Origin: Bacillota bacterium
Lineage (GTDB): Bacteria; Bacillota; Sulfobacillia; JACIYH01
Reading direction: 5' to 3'
DNA: 64,000 bases
Assembly (NCBI GenBank): GCA_030019365.1
Contig: JASEFA010000001.1
Span: 524,953 to 588,952, forward strand
Positions 1-9,364 of this stretch are shown one piece after another. Each line of letters begins with the position of its first letter. Position 1 is the stretch's first letter. Below the pieces are notes generated by a model. The model saw nothing but the letters and a program-made list of their open reading frames with translations, did not search any database and was not told the DNA's origin. The translations under genes and the position numbers were made by a program.

Positions 1-292
1 GCTGGGCGGGGGGCGCATGCACCCGCACCAGGGCCAGCTCTCGACCGATGGCATCGGGTTCCTCCAGTACGGACACCTTGATCACGTTGATGAGCTTGTT
101 CAGCTGCTTCTGCACCTGCTCCAGGATCCGGTCGTCCCCATCCACCACGATGGTCATGCGCGAAAGCGAAGGGTCCTGGGTGACGCCCACGGCCAGGCTC
201 TGGATGTTATACCCCCGGCGTCCGAACAGGCCGGCCACCCGTGAGAGGACCCCGGGCTGGTTCTCCACCAGGACGGAAAGGGTGCACTTCAT
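1..292 (-). CDS. ilvN: Acetolactate synthase small (regulatory) subunit, 3' part outside window
   Basis: Regulatory ACT-domain subunit of acetohydroxyacid synthase; it binds valine and activates the large subunit encoded just upstream. The visible N-terminal 97 residues begin [20 protein letters not shown], the classic ACT start, followed by [16 protein letters not shown] and a second beta strand MTIVVDGDD. The ATG at 292 lies 14 bases after the ilvB stop, so the two are translated as a pair and ilvN is the last visible gene of the leu-ilv operon. The reading frame is open to the left edge, so the C-terminal half is missing only because the window ends. Identification is secure from sequence and position. 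Confidence 0.95.
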   Translation of the reverse strand, partial: MKCTLSVLVENQPGVLSRVAGLFGRRGYNIQSLAVGVTQDPSLSRMTIVVDGDDRILEQVQKQLNKLINVIKVSVLEEPDAIGRELALVRVHAPPAQ

Positions 293-306
293 GCCTATCA
301 CCCCCC

Positions 307-1959
307 TCACCAGCTCACGATGATGCGGGCCAGGGGTTCCCCGGCCGGCACCATGGGGAGCACCTTCTCGTCCGGCGGCACCAGGCAGTGGAGCAGCCCG
401 GGACCGGGCTCGGCGAGCAGCGCCGACAGCCCTTCCTCCAGCTCGCCCGGATCGCCGCACCGCCAGGCCTTGATACCATACGCGCCGGCCAGTGCCACCC
501 AATCGGGACCCTGCAGCGACACCGCTACCAGGTTGCCGTCGAAGAACATGTCTTGCCACTGGCGCACCATGCCCAGGCTGCCGTTGTCCAGGAGCACGAT
601 CTTGATGGGCAGATTCTCCTGCCGCACGGTGGCCAGCTCCTGCAGGTTGATCTGCAGGCTCCCGTCCCCCGTCACCAGCACCACCGTCTTGCCGGGACAC
701 CCCACCTGCGCCCCCACCGCCGCCGGCAGGCCGTATCCCATGGCTCCCAGCCCGCCCGAAGTGAGCAGGGTGCGGGGATGGTAGAAGGGGTAGTGCTGGG
801 CCACCCACATCTGGTGCTGGCCCACGTCGGTCACCAGGATGAGGTCTCCCCGCCGGGCCGCGTCAGCCGTGGCCTGGGCCAGGGCGCGCACGGTGCGGGC
901 GCCCATGCCGTCCTGCCCGGCCGGCGACCGGAAGGAATCAACCTGGTCCACCCACTCCTGGCGCCGCCTCTCCGGCACCAGGGGGATAAGTGCCTCCAGC
1001 ACCCGGCCCGCGTCGCCCACGATGGGGATGTGGGCGGGCACGTTCTTGCCCAGCTCAGCCGGGTCCACATCCACGTGGATGATCTGCGCCTCTGCGGCAA
1101 AGGCTTCCCGCTTGCCCGTCACCCGGTCGCTGAAGCGCGCCCCCAGGGCCAGCAGCACGTCACACTCCTGCACGGCCCGGTTGGCCGCCACGGTGCCGTG
1201 CATCCCGACCATCCCCAAGAACAGGGGATGGTCCGCCGGCACCGTCCCCAGGCCCATCAGGGTGCTGGCGACGGGGAACCCCCCCTTCTCGGCCAGCCGC
1301 ACCGCCAGGGGCGCGGCTTCCGCCCGGTTAACACCGCCCCCCACCAGGAGCAGCGGCCGTCTCGCCGAAGCAAGCACCTCCGCCGCCCTGGCCACCTGGG
1401 CGGGGTGGCCGTCGCGCCGGGGTTTGTATCCGGGAAGCCGGGGGGCGGCATCAACGACCGCCGGCACTTCCGCCTCCGCCACGTCCCGGGGCAGGTCCAC
1501 CAGGACAGGACCGTTGCGGCCGGCCTGCGCCAGGTAGACCGCTTCGTTCAGTATCCGGGGCAGATCTTCCACCCGGCTCACCAGGTAGTTGTGTTTGGTG
1601 AGGGGCATGGTGGCCCCGAAAACGTCCGTTTCCTGGAAGGCGTCGCGGCCCAGCTGGCCGGTGGGAACCTGCCCGGTGATGGCGAGCACCGGCACCGAAT
1701 CCAGAAAGGCGTTGGTCAATCCACACAGCAGGTTGAGCGCCCCCGGACCCGAGGTGGCGACGCAGGCTCCCAGCCTGCCGGTGGCGCGCGCGTAACCATC
1801 GGCCGCCATGGCGGCGGCTTGCTCGTGCCGCACCAGCACGTGCCGCAACGACCGGGGCAGCACGTCGTACACGGGGATGACCGCCCCGCCCGGATAACCG
1901 AAGATGACCTCGATCCCATGCTCGCGGAGCGAGTTCCAGAGGACTTCGGCGCCGATCAT
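307..1959 (-). CDS. ilvB: Acetolactate synthase large (catalytic) subunit
   Basis: Thiamine-diphosphate enzyme that condenses two pyruvates, or pyruvate with 2-oxobutyrate, in the first common step of valine and isoleucine synthesis. The 550-residue length is normal. The N-terminal Pyr domain carries the catalytic glutamate in [16 protein letters not shown] (E46). The central FAD-type domain follows, and the C-terminal PP domain has the TPP/Mg motif GDGSLQ (about residue 431) ending in [12 protein letters not shown]. The start ATG overlaps the ilvD stop as ATGA, indicating translational coupling. ilvN follows after 14 bases. No anomalies are seen. Confidence 0.97.
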   Translation of the reverse strand: MIGAEVLWNSLREHGIEVIFGYPGGAVIPVYDVLPRSLRHVLVRHEQAAAMAADGYARATGRLGACVATSGPGALNLLCGLTNAFLDSVPVLAITGQVPTGQLGRDAFQETDVFGATMPLTKHNYLVSRVEDLPRILNEAVYLAQAGRNGPVLVDLPRDVAEAEVPAVVDAAPRLPGYKPRRDGHPAQVARAAEVLASARRPLLLVGGGVNRAEAAPLAVRLAEKGGFPVASTLMGLGTVPADHPLFLGMVGMHGTVAANRAVQECDVLLALGARFSDRVTGKREAFAAEAQIIHVDVDPAELGKNVPAHIPIVGDAGRVLEALIPLVPERRRQEWVDQVDSFRSPAGQDGMGARTVRALAQATADAARRGDLILVTDVGQHQMWVAQHYPFYHPRTLLTSGGLGAMGYGLPAAVGAQVGCPGKTVVLVTGDGSLQINLQELATVRQENLPIKIVLLDNGSLGMVRQWQDMFFDGNLVAVSLQGPDWVALAGAYGIKAWRCGDPGELEEGLSALLAEPGPGLLHCLVPPDEKVLPMVPAGEPLARIIVSW

Positions 1960-3704
1960 GGCCCCTCACCCGCCCTCGTCCGCCCCTCCCGCCCGACCCG
2001 ACGGCCGCGACCCCGGAGGTCCCCAGCGCTGCGGCGGGCGGGGCTGGCGGTGAAGACGGCGCAGCGGGCGGCGTCGGTGACGAGCGCCCGGTAGCGCTGC
2101 AGGATGCCCGCCGGCACTTCTCGCTCGGGACGATGCCAGGCGGCCCGCCGCCGCGCCAGTTCCTCCTCGGAAACCAGCAGGTCCAACCGGCCGGCCCCCA
2201 CATCCAGCGAGATGAGATCACCGTCGCGCGCCAGGGCGATGGGGCCGCCCGCGTATGCCTCGGGACTGACGTGGCCCACGGCACCACCACGGGACGCCCC
2301 CGAGAAGCGGCCGTCGGTCACCAGGAACACCTTGCCTTCCAGACCCCGACCGGTGAGCACCGAGGTGGCCTGCAGCATCTCCCTCATGCCGGGCCCGCCC
2401 GCCGGCCCCTCGTAGCGGATCACCACCGCCTCGCCCGGCCCCACCCGGCCCGCCAGGATGGCTTCCACGGCGTGTTCCTCGGCGTCGAAGACGCGGGCCC
2501 GGCCCTGCTGCTGCCAGGCCTCGGGGGCCAGGGCGCCCGCCTTGATGATGGCCCCGGCCGGGGCCAGGCTGCCGTACAGCACCCGCAGGCCGCCCGTGCC
2601 AGCCCAGGGCTCCGCCAGGGGACGCACCACCTGGCCGTCAGCTCCGGCGGCCGCGCGCAGGTTTTGCGCCACGGTGGCCCCGTTCACGGTGAGGGCCTCG
2701 CCTTCCAGGAGGCCGCCCTCGTGCAGTTCCTTCATTACCACGGGGAGACCGCCCACCCGGTCCAGGTCCTCCATGAAGAGGTCGCTGGCCGGGCTGAGCC
2801 GGCAGAGGTGGGGAGTACACCGGCTGATGCGGTCCACCAGCGCCAGGTCGAAGGGCACCCCGGCCTCCGCCGCGATGGCCCCCAGGTGCAGGATGCTGTT
2901 GGTGGAGCCACCCAGGGCCATGTCCACCGCCAGGGCGTTGGCCACCGCCATGGGGGTGAGGATGCGGGAGGCGCGCAGGTCCGCCCGCCAGGCGGCCACC
3001 GCCTGTCTCCCGGTGGCGCGGGCCAGGGCCCGCCGGCGGCTCGACACCGCCGGTACGGTGGCGCTGCCGGGGAGGGCCATCCCCAGCGCTTCTGCCAGGA
3101 CGTTCATGGTGTTGGCGGTGAACATGCCGGCGCAGGAACCCGGACCCGGGCAGGCGGCCAGCTCCACCCCGCGCAGCCCGGCGGCGTCCAGGCGCCCGTC
3201 GGCGTGGGCGCCCACGGCCTCAAACAGGTCGGAGAGGTCCACCCGCCTTTCGCCCAGCCTGCCCGCCAGCATGGGCCCGCCCCCGCAGAACAGCGCGGGG
3301 ACGTCCAGGCGGGCCGCCCCCATGAGCGTCCCCGGCACGATCTTGTCACAGCTCGCCAGCAGCACGATGGCATCCAGGGCGTGGGCCTGCACCATCACTT
3401 CCACGCAGTCGGCGATGAGTTCCCGGCTGGGCAGGGAGTAGCGCATACCGGCGTGACCCATGGCCAGGCCGTCGCACACCCCCGGCACGCCGAAAGCCAG
3501 GGGTACCCCCCCGGCTTCCCGCACCCCCTGGGCCACCGCCTCGGCCAGGGCACCCAGGTGCATGTGCCCCGGCACGATCCCACCCCAGGACACGGCGATA
3601 CCCACCAGGGGCCGGGCCAGGTCCTCGTCTCCCAGGCCCAGGGCCCGGAGCAGGGACCGGTGGGGCGCCCGTTCCGGGCCCCGCTTGATCACGTCGCTCC
3701 TCAT
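1956..3704 (-). CDS. ilvD: Dihydroxy-acid dehydratase
   Basis: Fe-S dehydratase converting 2,3-dihydroxy-isovalerate or -methylvalerate to the 2-oxo acids of valine and isoleucine synthesis. Signature segments are VPGHMHLG (about 44), [10 protein letters not shown] (about 75), SCDKIVPG (about 118) and [16 protein letters not shown] (about 186). C119 and C191 are likely cluster ligands. The canonical PCN cysteine at the first motif is PGH here, a variant I recall from clostridial and archaeal-type IlvD, so the first ligand assignment is open. The last roughly 35 residues are an Arg/Gly-rich tail beyond the usual end. Both ends use ATGA overlaps, with ilvE upstream and ilvB downstream. Confidence 0.95.
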   Translation of the reverse strand: MRSDVIKRGPERAPHRSLLRALGLGDEDLARPLVGIAVSWGGIVPGHMHLGALAEAVAQGVREAGGVPLAFGVPGVCDGLAMGHAGMRYSLPSRELIADCVEVMVQAHALDAIVLLASCDKIVPGTLMGAARLDVPALFCGGGPMLAGRLGERRVDLSDLFEAVGAHADGRLDAAGLRGVELAACPGPGSCAGMFTANTMNVLAEALGMALPGSATVPAVSSRRRALARATGRQAVAAWRADLRASRILTPMAVANALAVDMALGGSTNSILHLGAIAAEAGVPFDLALVDRISRCTPHLCRLSPASDLFMEDLDRVGGLPVVMKELHEGGLLEGEALTVNGATVAQNLRAAAGADGQVVRPLAEPWAGTGGLRVLYGSLAPAGAIIKAGALAPEAWQQQGRARVFDAEEHAVEAILAGRVGPGEAVVIRYEGPAGGPGMREMLQATSVLTGRGLEGKVFLVTDGRFSGASRGGAVGHVSPEAYAGGPIALARDGDLISLDVGAGRLDLLVSEEELARRRAAWHRPEREVPAGILQRYRALVTDAARCAVFTASPARRSAGDLRGRGRRVGREGRTRAGEGP

Positions 3705-4612
3705 GATCGCTCGCCTCGCCCCCGCACCCCCACCAGATCACTGCGGGCAGCGGCCCCGGCATGGCTGCGGGTGAGCTCCCGGAAGGCGGCCGTGAGCCGG
3801 GCGGTAACGGACCCCGGCTTCCCGGTTCCCACCGGCCGGCCGTCCACCTCCACCACGGGCATGATCTCGCAGGCCGTGCCGGTGAGGAAGCACTCGTCGG
3901 CCACGTAGAGGTCGTGCCGGCAGAACAGCTTTTCCTCCACCGGAATGCCCATGCCGCGGGCCAGCTCCATCACCGCGTTGCGGGTGATCCCCTCCAGGAT
4001 GCCCACGAAGGCGGGCGGCGTGACCAGGACACCGCGCCGCAGGATGAAGATGTTCTCCCCGGTGGCCTCCACCACGTACCCCTCCGGATTGAGGAGGATG
4101 GCCTCCGGGTATCCGGCCTGGAGGGCGTCCAGCTTAGCCAGGATGTTGTTAAGGTAGTTGAGTGACTTCACGCGCGGGTTCAGGGCGTTCACCCCCACCC
4201 GCTGGGTGGAGGCGGTCATGGCCCGCAGCCCCTGCTCGTACAGTTCCGCCGGGTAGAGGGCGATGTGGTCCGCGATGATGACCACGTTGGGGGAAGTGCA
4301 CTTGCGCGGGTCCAGCCCCAGGTCGCCCACCCCGCGGGTGACGACCAGGCGGATGTACGCAGCCCGGAGGCCATTTGCCTCCATGGTCCGGTAGATGGCC
4401 GCCCCCATCTGTTCCACATCGATGGGGATGGCGAGCATGATGGCCCGGGCCGACTCATAGAGACGCACCAGGTGCTCCTCCATCTTGAAAACCCGGCCCT
4501 CGTAGGCGCGGATCCCCTCGAAGATGCCGTCCCCGTAAAGGAGGCCGTGGTCGAAAACGGACACGCGCGCCTCCTCCGGCGGCACCAGTTGGCCGTTGAA
4601 GTAAATGAGCAT
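3701..4612 (-). CDS. ilvE: Branched-chain amino acid aminotransferase
   Basis: PLP fold-type IV transaminase catalysing the last step of leucine, isoleucine and valine synthesis. The 303 residues include the N-terminal [20 protein letters not shown] motif (about 20-39), the Schiff-base lysine in [12 protein letters not shown] (K149) and the PLP-phosphate region [20 protein letters not shown]. The start ATG is two bases after the leuB stop, with a GGGAGG site overlapping the leuB end; its own stop overlaps ilvD as ATGA. A D-amino-acid or aminodeoxychorismate enzyme of the same fold is possible in principle, but the operon context makes IlvE the clear choice. Confidence 0.94.
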   Translation of the reverse strand: MLIYFNGQLVPPEEARVSVFDHGLLYGDGIFEGIRAYEGRVFKMEEHLVRLYESARAIMLAIPIDVEQMGAAIYRTMEANGLRAAYIRLVVTRGVGDLGLDPRKCTSPNVVIIADHIALYPAELYEQGLRAMTASTQRVGVNALNPRVKSLNYLNNILAKLDALQAGYPEAILLNPEGYVVEATGENIFILRRGVLVTPPAFVGILEGITRNAVMELARGMGIPVEEKLFCRHDLYVADECFLTGTACEIMPVVEVDGRPVGTGKPGSVTARLTAAFRELTRSHAGAAARSDLVGVRGRGERS

Positions 4613-4614
4613 CC

Positions 4615-5826
4615 CTATCCCTCCCGAATGGCTTCTACTACCAGGTCCCCCATGGTCGCAGTGCCCACCGCCCGGTACCCGGCGGTGGCCGCCAGGCGGG
4701 ACCCGGGTTCCTCCAGGTCGGGGGTGCGGTATCCCGCCTCCAGCACGCCCCCGACGGCCGCCTCTATGCGGAGGGCGGCTCGCAAGCCGTGCTCCCCCGC
4801 GCCACAGTACCTGAGCAAGAGAGCGGCGCTCAGGATCGCCCCCACGGGGTTGGCCCGGTCCTGCCCCGCCAGAGCGGGGGCCGAGCCGTGCACGGGCTCG
4901 AACAGCCCCGGGCCGTCGTCGCCCAGCGAAGCAGAGGGCAACAGGCCCAGAGAACCCACCAGGGCTCCTCCCAGGTCGCTCAGGATGTCCCCGAACGTGT
5001 TCTCCGTGACCAGCACGTCCAGGCGCCAGGGCCGCAGCACCATCTCCATGGCCGCGGCGTCCACATACATGTGCTCCACGGCTACGCCCGGATACTCCGG
5101 GTGCAGGTTCTCGACCCTTTCCCGCCAGAGACGGGAGGTGGACAGCACATTGGCCTTATCCACCGACGTCAGTCGGCCGGCGCGCCCGGCCGCCAACTCG
5201 AAGGCCAGGCGGGCCACCCGCTCGATCTGACGGCTCTGGTACCACATGGTATCCACGGCCAGGTAGCCGGAACCGTCGGCCCAACGCCCGCTTGGTTTGC
5301 CGTAGTAGAGCCCACCGGACAGCTCGCGTACCACCATGATGTCCAACCCGCGCGCCGCCAGGTCCCCCCGCAGGGGAGAGGTCCCCGCCAGGGCGGGATG
5401 CAGCTTCACCGGGCGGAGGTTGGCCCACAGGCCCAGCCCCTGCCGCAGGGCCAGCAACCCGGCCTCGGGTCGCCGTACGGCGGGAAGGCCGTCCCAGCGG
5501 GGACCACCCACCGCCCCCAGCAGCACGGCATCCGCCTGCCGGCAGGCCCGCAACACCTCGTCGGGCAGGGGTTCGCCCGCCTCCTCGATGGCGGTCCCGC
5601 CCACGGGCAGGTGTCGGCACCTCACAGTCAGACCCTCCACCGCCGCTGCCGCCTCCAGGGCCTTCACCGCCTGAGCGGTCACCTCGGGTCCGATGCCGTC
5701 TCCGGGCAGCACCGCCACCACGAGCGCCCGCGCGGCAGAGTCGCCTTCGGCCTGGCCGCCCCGCGCCGGACTCCTACCTTCGGCCCGGCAACCCTGTGGC
5801 GAACCCCTGCCTTCGGCCTCACTCAT
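4615..5826 (-). CDS. leuB: 3-isopropylmalate dehydrogenase with repetitive N-terminal extension
   Basis: NAD-dependent oxidative decarboxylase of 3-isopropylmalate in leucine synthesis. The catalytic body starts at VVAVLPGDGIGPEV and contains VRELSGGLYYG, the TSVDKANVL lysine region and VTENTFGDILSDLGGAL. I chose the ATG at 5826 because AAGGGG precedes it by about nine bases and it overlaps leuD by only 8 bp; an in-frame ATG at 5847 is the alternative. Either way about 35 residues precede the normal family start. They hold three 11-residue repeats beginning AEG (AEGRGSPQGCR, AEGRSPARGGQ, AEGDSAARALV). This low-complexity extension is unusual for LeuB. Confidence 0.95.
   Translation of the reverse strand: MSEAEGRGSPQGCRAEGRSPARGGQAEGDSAARALVVAVLPGDGIGPEVTAQAVKALEAAAAVEGLTVRCRHLPVGGTAIEEAGEPLPDEVLRACRQADAVLLGAVGGPRWDGLPAVRRPEAGLLALRQGLGLWANLRPVKLHPALAGTSPLRGDLAARGLDIMVVRELSGGLYYGKPSGRWADGSGYLAVDTMWYQSRQIERVARLAFELAAGRAGRLTSVDKANVLSTSRLWRERVENLHPEYPGVAVEHMYVDAAAMEMVLRPWRLDVLVTENTFGDILSDLGGALVGSLGLLPSASLGDDGPGLFEPVHGSAPALAGQDRANPVGAILSAALLLRYCGAGEHGLRAALRIEAAVGGVLEAGYRTPDLEEPGSRLAATAGYRAVGTATMGDLVVEAIREG
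5745..5818 (-). repeat. 33-bp periodic in-frame repeats at leuB 5' end
   Basis: The core CTTCGGCC (plus strand) recurs at 5745, 5778 and 5811, exactly 33 bp apart. On the coding strand each unit encodes an 11-residue block starting Ala-Glu-Gly. The period keeps the reading frame, so the array lengthens the LeuB N-terminus without breaking it. Sequence between the cores is only partly conserved. Confidence 0.7.
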
Positions 5827-6364
5827 GCTGCATAGCCCCTTCGGCACCGGTTCCTCCTGCGGGGCCGGCCCGGGCCGCCAGGCGCTTCCTGACGTATGCC
5901 ACCAGGCCTCCCGCCCCCTGTACCTCCGCGGCCGCCCCGGCCGGAAACCTCACTGGGATGGTCTCACCCGACGACAGCCGCAGGAGACCCTTCTCCCCGT
6001 CGATCTCGATCGTCTCGCCGGGTTGCACGCGGTCCACCGCCTCCGCAGACTCCACCAGGAGCAGGCCCAGGTTGACGGCGTTGCGGAAGAAGATACGGGC
6101 ATAGGATGCCGCTACGACCGCCGCCACCCCACATGCCTGCAGGGCCCGGGGCGCATGCTCCCGCGAACTGCCGCATCCGAAGTTCCTCCCCGCCACCACC
6201 ACGTCCCCGGGACGCACCCCGCCGGGAAACTGGGGATCGGCCACCTCCAGGCAGTGGGCCGCCAGCATCCGGGGATCGTGGGTGTAGAGATAGCGGGCCG
6301 GGATAATGACGTCGGTGTCCACGTCATCCCCGAACTTCCATGCCCTACCCGCGATGCGGGCCAC
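5819..6364 (-). CDS. leuD: 3-isopropylmalate dehydratase small subunit
   Basis: Swivel-domain subunit that pairs with LeuC to isomerise 2- to 3-isopropylmalate. The N-terminus GRAWKFGDDVDTDVIIPARY and the substrate-loop motif GRNFGCGSSREHAP are diagnostic of the compact, archaeal/clostridial-type LeuD. The start is GTG at 6364, chosen because AGGAGGTGA sits nine bases upstream inside the leuC 3' end; the two genes overlap by 20 bp. The C-terminal AARAGPAGGTGAEGAMQHE tail is a little longer than usual and overlaps leuB. Confidence 0.95.
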   Translation of the reverse strand: MARIAGRAWKFGDDVDTDVIIPARYLYTHDPRMLAAHCLEVADPQFPGGVRPGDVVVAGRNFGCGSSREHAPRALQACGVAAVVAASYARIFFRNAVNLGLLLVESAEAVDRVQPGETIEIDGEKGLLRLSSGETIPVRFPAGAAAEVQGAGGLVAYVRKRLAARAGPAGGTGAEGAMQHE

Positions 6365-7586
6365 CCCCGATCACCTCCTCCGGGTGCGCGATGCACCCCG
6401 CCACTGCCGTCGCCGCCGCCACTGCCGGGCCCGCCAGGTACACCCGGCTCTCCGGGTGACCCATGCGTCCCCGGAAGTTCCGGTTGGTGGTGGCCAGGCA
6501 AACCTCACCCTCGGCCAGCACCCCCATATACCCGCCCAGGCAGGGCCCGCAGGTGGGGGTGGAGACCGCGGCTCCCGCCTCCAGGAAAGCTTCGATGAAT
6601 CCCGCCTTCAGGGCACGCCGGTGGACGTCCTGGGTGGCGGGGATGACGATCAACCTGACCTGCGGATGGACCTTTCGACCGGCCAGAATCCGGGCGGCCA
6701 CCGCCAGGTCAGAAAGGCGGCCGTTGGTGCAGGAACCTATCACCACCTGGTCCACCGGTGTCCCGCCCACTTCCCGAACGGGCACGGCATCGGCCGGCGA
6801 AAAGGGACGGGCCACCTGCGGCTCGAGGCGCGAAACATCCCACGCGTAGTGGGCTGCCACCGCTGCCTCCCCATCGCTCTGCCATGCATCCGCCGGGACG
6901 AGCCCGGCCTTCGCCCCCGCCTCGACCGCCATGTTGCTCAGGGTCAGGCGCCCGTCGAGCGGCAGCTCCGCTATGGCCTCACCCGTGAACTCCAGGGCCA
7001 CGTAGTTGGCGCCCTCCGTCCCCAGTTGAGAGAGCAGGAACAGGGCCAGGTCCTTGCCCCCCACCCACGGGGGCAGGCGCCCCCCGAACTCCACCCGCAC
7101 GGTGGCCGGGACCCGGAACCAAAGTTCCCCCAGCGCCATGGCGCAGGCCAGGTCGGTGGACCCCACCCCGGTGGCGAACACCCCCAGGGCGCCGCAGGTA
7201 CAGGTGTGGGAGTCGGCCCCCACCAGCAGGTCTCCCGGTCGCAGGATGCCCAGCTCCGGAAGCAGGGCGTGCTCGACCCCCATACGGCCCACTTCGTAGT
7301 AGTGCACTATGCCCTGCTCGCGGGCGAAATCCCGCATCACCCGCGCCTGGGCCGCCGAGGCGATATCCTTCGCCGGCACGAAATGGTCAGGTACCAGGAC
7401 TACGCGCCCGGAGTCGAACACCCGGTCACAGCCCATGGCCCGCATCTGTTCGATGGCCAGGGGAGCGGTGATGTCGTTGGCCAGGCACCAGTCCACCCGC
7501 GCCCACACCGTCTGGCCGGGCTCCACCTGCTGCCTCCCGGCATGGGCGGCCAGGATCTTCTCCGCCGCCGTCATCGGCCTCGCCAT
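6345..7586 (-). CDS. leuC: 3-isopropylmalate dehydratase large subunit
   Basis: Aconitase-family [4Fe-4S] subunit for isopropylmalate isomerisation. Cluster ligands are visible as IGSCTNGR (about residue 285) and TCGPCLGG (about 345). GADSHTCTCGALG and the C-terminal TTNRNFRGRMGHP substrate-binding segment are also present. The 413-residue length matches the short clostridial/archaeal LeuC rather than the 465-residue enterobacterial type. The ATG shares one base with the leuA stop (TGATG), so coupling with leuA is expected. Confidence 0.95.
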   Translation of the reverse strand: MARPMTAAEKILAAHAGRQQVEPGQTVWARVDWCLANDITAPLAIEQMRAMGCDRVFDSGRVVLVPDHFVPAKDIASAAQARVMRDFAREQGIVHYYEVGRMGVEHALLPELGILRPGDLLVGADSHTCTCGALGVFATGVGSTDLACAMALGELWFRVPATVRVEFGGRLPPWVGGKDLALFLLSQLGTEGANYVALEFTGEAIAELPLDGRLTLSNMAVEAGAKAGLVPADAWQSDGEAAVAAHYAWDVSRLEPQVARPFSPADAVPVREVGGTPVDQVVIGSCTNGRLSDLAVAARILAGRKVHPQVRLIVIPATQDVHRRALKAGFIEAFLEAGAAVSTPTCGPCLGGYMGVLAEGEVCLATTNRNFRGRMGHPESRVYLAGPAVAAATAVAGCIAHPEEVIGGGPHRG

Positions 7587-9130
7587 CAGTCCACCCCCGC
7601 CGCGGCCACCTGCCGTCCCACGGGCATCCCGCTCAGCCAGCGGTTCACCGCTTGCAGGTAGGCGCGCACGCTGGCCTCCAGCACGTCGGTGCTCACACCG
7701 CGGCCGGAGTAGACGGCCCCGTCGCGCTCCACGCGCACGGCCGCCTCACCCAGGGCGTCCTTGCCCCCGGTTACCGCTTTCAGCGAGAACTCCAGCAGGT
7801 GGAAGTCGGCTCCCACCGCCCGCTCGACCGCCCGCAGCAGGGCATCGACGGGGCCGTCCCCGCAGGCGGCCTCCTGCACCACCTGGCCGTTCTTCACCAG
7901 GGAAACGGTGGCCGTGGGGAGGGAGCGGTTCCCCGTAGACACCTGAAAGCAATCGAGGCTCCACACTTCCGGTTCCTTGAGCACCTCGTTTTCCACCAGG
8001 GCCTCCAGGTCGCGGTCGGAGATGTCCTTCTTGCGGTCGGCCATCTCCTTGAAGCGGGCGAACGCCTTCTCCACGTCCTCCTCCCGCAACTGGTACCCCA
8101 GGGCCAGCAGGCGCTCCCGGAAGGCGTGGCGACCGGAGTGCTTCCCCAGCACCAGGCGGCCAGCGGGGACGCCCACGTCCTCGGGCCGGATGATTTCGTA
8201 AGTAGTCCTTTCCTTCAGAACCCCGTCCTGGTGGATGCCCGACTCGTGGGCGAAGGCGTTGGCGCCCACCACCGCCTTGTTGGGCGGGACCGGCATCCCC
8301 GTGAGGGTGGCCACCAGGCGGCTGGTCCGGTAGATCTGCTCGGTGGCGATCGCGGGCGAGGCCCCCAGGGCATCCTGCCTCACCTTGAGCGCCATAACCA
8401 CCTCTTCCAGCGAGGCGTTCCCGGCCCGCTCCCCGATGCCGTTCACGGCGCACTCCACCTGGCCCGCGCCCGCCTCCACCGCGGCCAGCGAATTGGCCAC
8501 CGCCAGGCCCAGGTCGTCGTGGCAGTGGACCGATATGACCACGCCGTCGATGCCGGGCACGTTCTCGCGCAGGAAGCGGATCAACTCCGCGAACTCCCGG
8601 GGGGTGGTGTACCCCACCGTGTCGGGCACGTTGATGGTGGTGGCCCCCGCGTCAATGGCAGCACGGAAGAGGGTGCACAGGAACTCGGGGCGGCTCCGGG
8701 TGGCGTCTTCGGCCGAGAACTCCACGTCCTCCGTGTACTGGCGGGCCCTCTTCACCGCCGCCACCGCCGCCTCCAGCACCTCGCGGGGCTCCTTGCGCAG
8801 CTTGTACTTCATGTGCACATCCGACGAGGCAATGAACGTATGAATCCGCTTGCGTTCCGCCCCCGCCAGGGCCGCGGCCGCCCGGTCGATGTCCACCGGG
8901 TTGGCGCGGGCCAGGGCGCAGATGACGGGACCCCTGACCTCCCGGGCGATGGCGGTCACCGCCTCGAAGTCCCCCGGGGAGGCTACCGGGAAGCCGGCCT
9001 CGATCACGTCCACCCGCAGGCGGGCCAGTTGGCGGGCGATCTCCAGCTTCTCCGCCGGGGTCAGGCTCACACCCGGCGACTGCTCGCCATCGCGCAGCGT
9101 GGTATCAAAGATGAGCACACGTCTTTCCAC
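7586..9130 (-). CDS. leuA: 2-isopropylmalate synthase
   Basis: Claisen-type condensation of acetyl-CoA with 2-oxoisovalerate, the committed and leucine-inhibited step of leucine synthesis. The TIM barrel starts [15 protein letters not shown]; the metal-site [12 protein letters not shown] lies near residue 200. The C-terminal regulatory (LeuA dimer) domain includes [20 protein letters not shown] and occupies about residues 390-510. I use the GTG at 9130 (VERRVLIFD...), preceded by AGGAGGGG, giving 514 residues, the usual length. The frame stays open about 35 codons upstream through the leader hairpin, which is unlikely to be coding. It is the first gene of the leu-ilv operon. Confidence 0.96.
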   Translation of the reverse strand: MERRVLIFDTTLRDGEQSPGVSLTPAEKLEIARQLARLRVDVIEAGFPVASPGDFEAVTAIAREVRGPVICALARANPVDIDRAAAALAGAERKRIHTFIASSDVHMKYKLRKEPREVLEAAVAAVKRARQYTEDVEFSAEDATRSRPEFLCTLFRAAIDAGATTINVPDTVGYTTPREFAELIRFLRENVPGIDGVVISVHCHDDLGLAVANSLAAVEAGAGQVECAVNGIGERAGNASLEEVVMALKVRQDALGASPAIATEQIYRTSRLVATLTGMPVPPNKAVVGANAFAHESGIHQDGVLKERTTYEIIRPEDVGVPAGRLVLGKHSGRHAFRERLLALGYQLREEDVEKAFARFKEMADRKKDISDRDLEALVENEVLKEPEVWSLDCFQVSTGNRSLPTATVSLVKNGQVVQEAACGDGPVDALLRAVERAVGADFHLLEFSLKAVTGGKDALGEAAVRVERDGAVYSGRGVSTDVLEASVRAYLQAVNRWLSGMPVGRQVAAAGVD

Positions 9131-9169
9131 CAGACACCCCTCCTGAATCGCTGGCAGGCCCCCCAATAC

Positions 9170-9227
9170 AAAAAGACCCGAAGAGGCAAGTCTCCTTCCG
9201 ACCAGGAACCTGCCGCTCGGGTCTTTT
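9170..9227 (-). terminator. Intrinsic terminator/attenuator hairpin before leuA
   Basis: On the minus strand AAAAGACCCGA pairs with TCGGGTCTTTTT. Inside this, GGCAGGT pairs with ACTTGCC and TCCT with AGGA, giving a long nested hairpin followed by five T. It lies 138 bases after the alaS stop and 40 bases before the leuA start. It either ends alaS transcripts or acts as a transcription attenuator for the leu-ilv operon. I see no T-box motif and no leucine-rich leader peptide, so the sensing element, if any, is unidentified. Confidence 0.75.
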
Positions 9228-9364
9228 GTACCCACGGTGTACCCGGGAAGGCGCCTCCTGGCCCCTCTTTCCGGGCCGATACCGCTCGGTCGCTGACCAC
9301 CCGGGCCCGATGCCGGATGCGGAACCCTAGGTATCCTTCCTGCGACGACGTTTGCTGCTTTTGA

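Noticed and set aside
2133-3908. 591-codon plus-strand frame across ilvD
   Set aside because: Antisense shadow of ilvD, which has clear family motifs; composition is His/Gln/Arg-rich as expected from the complement of GC-rich codons.
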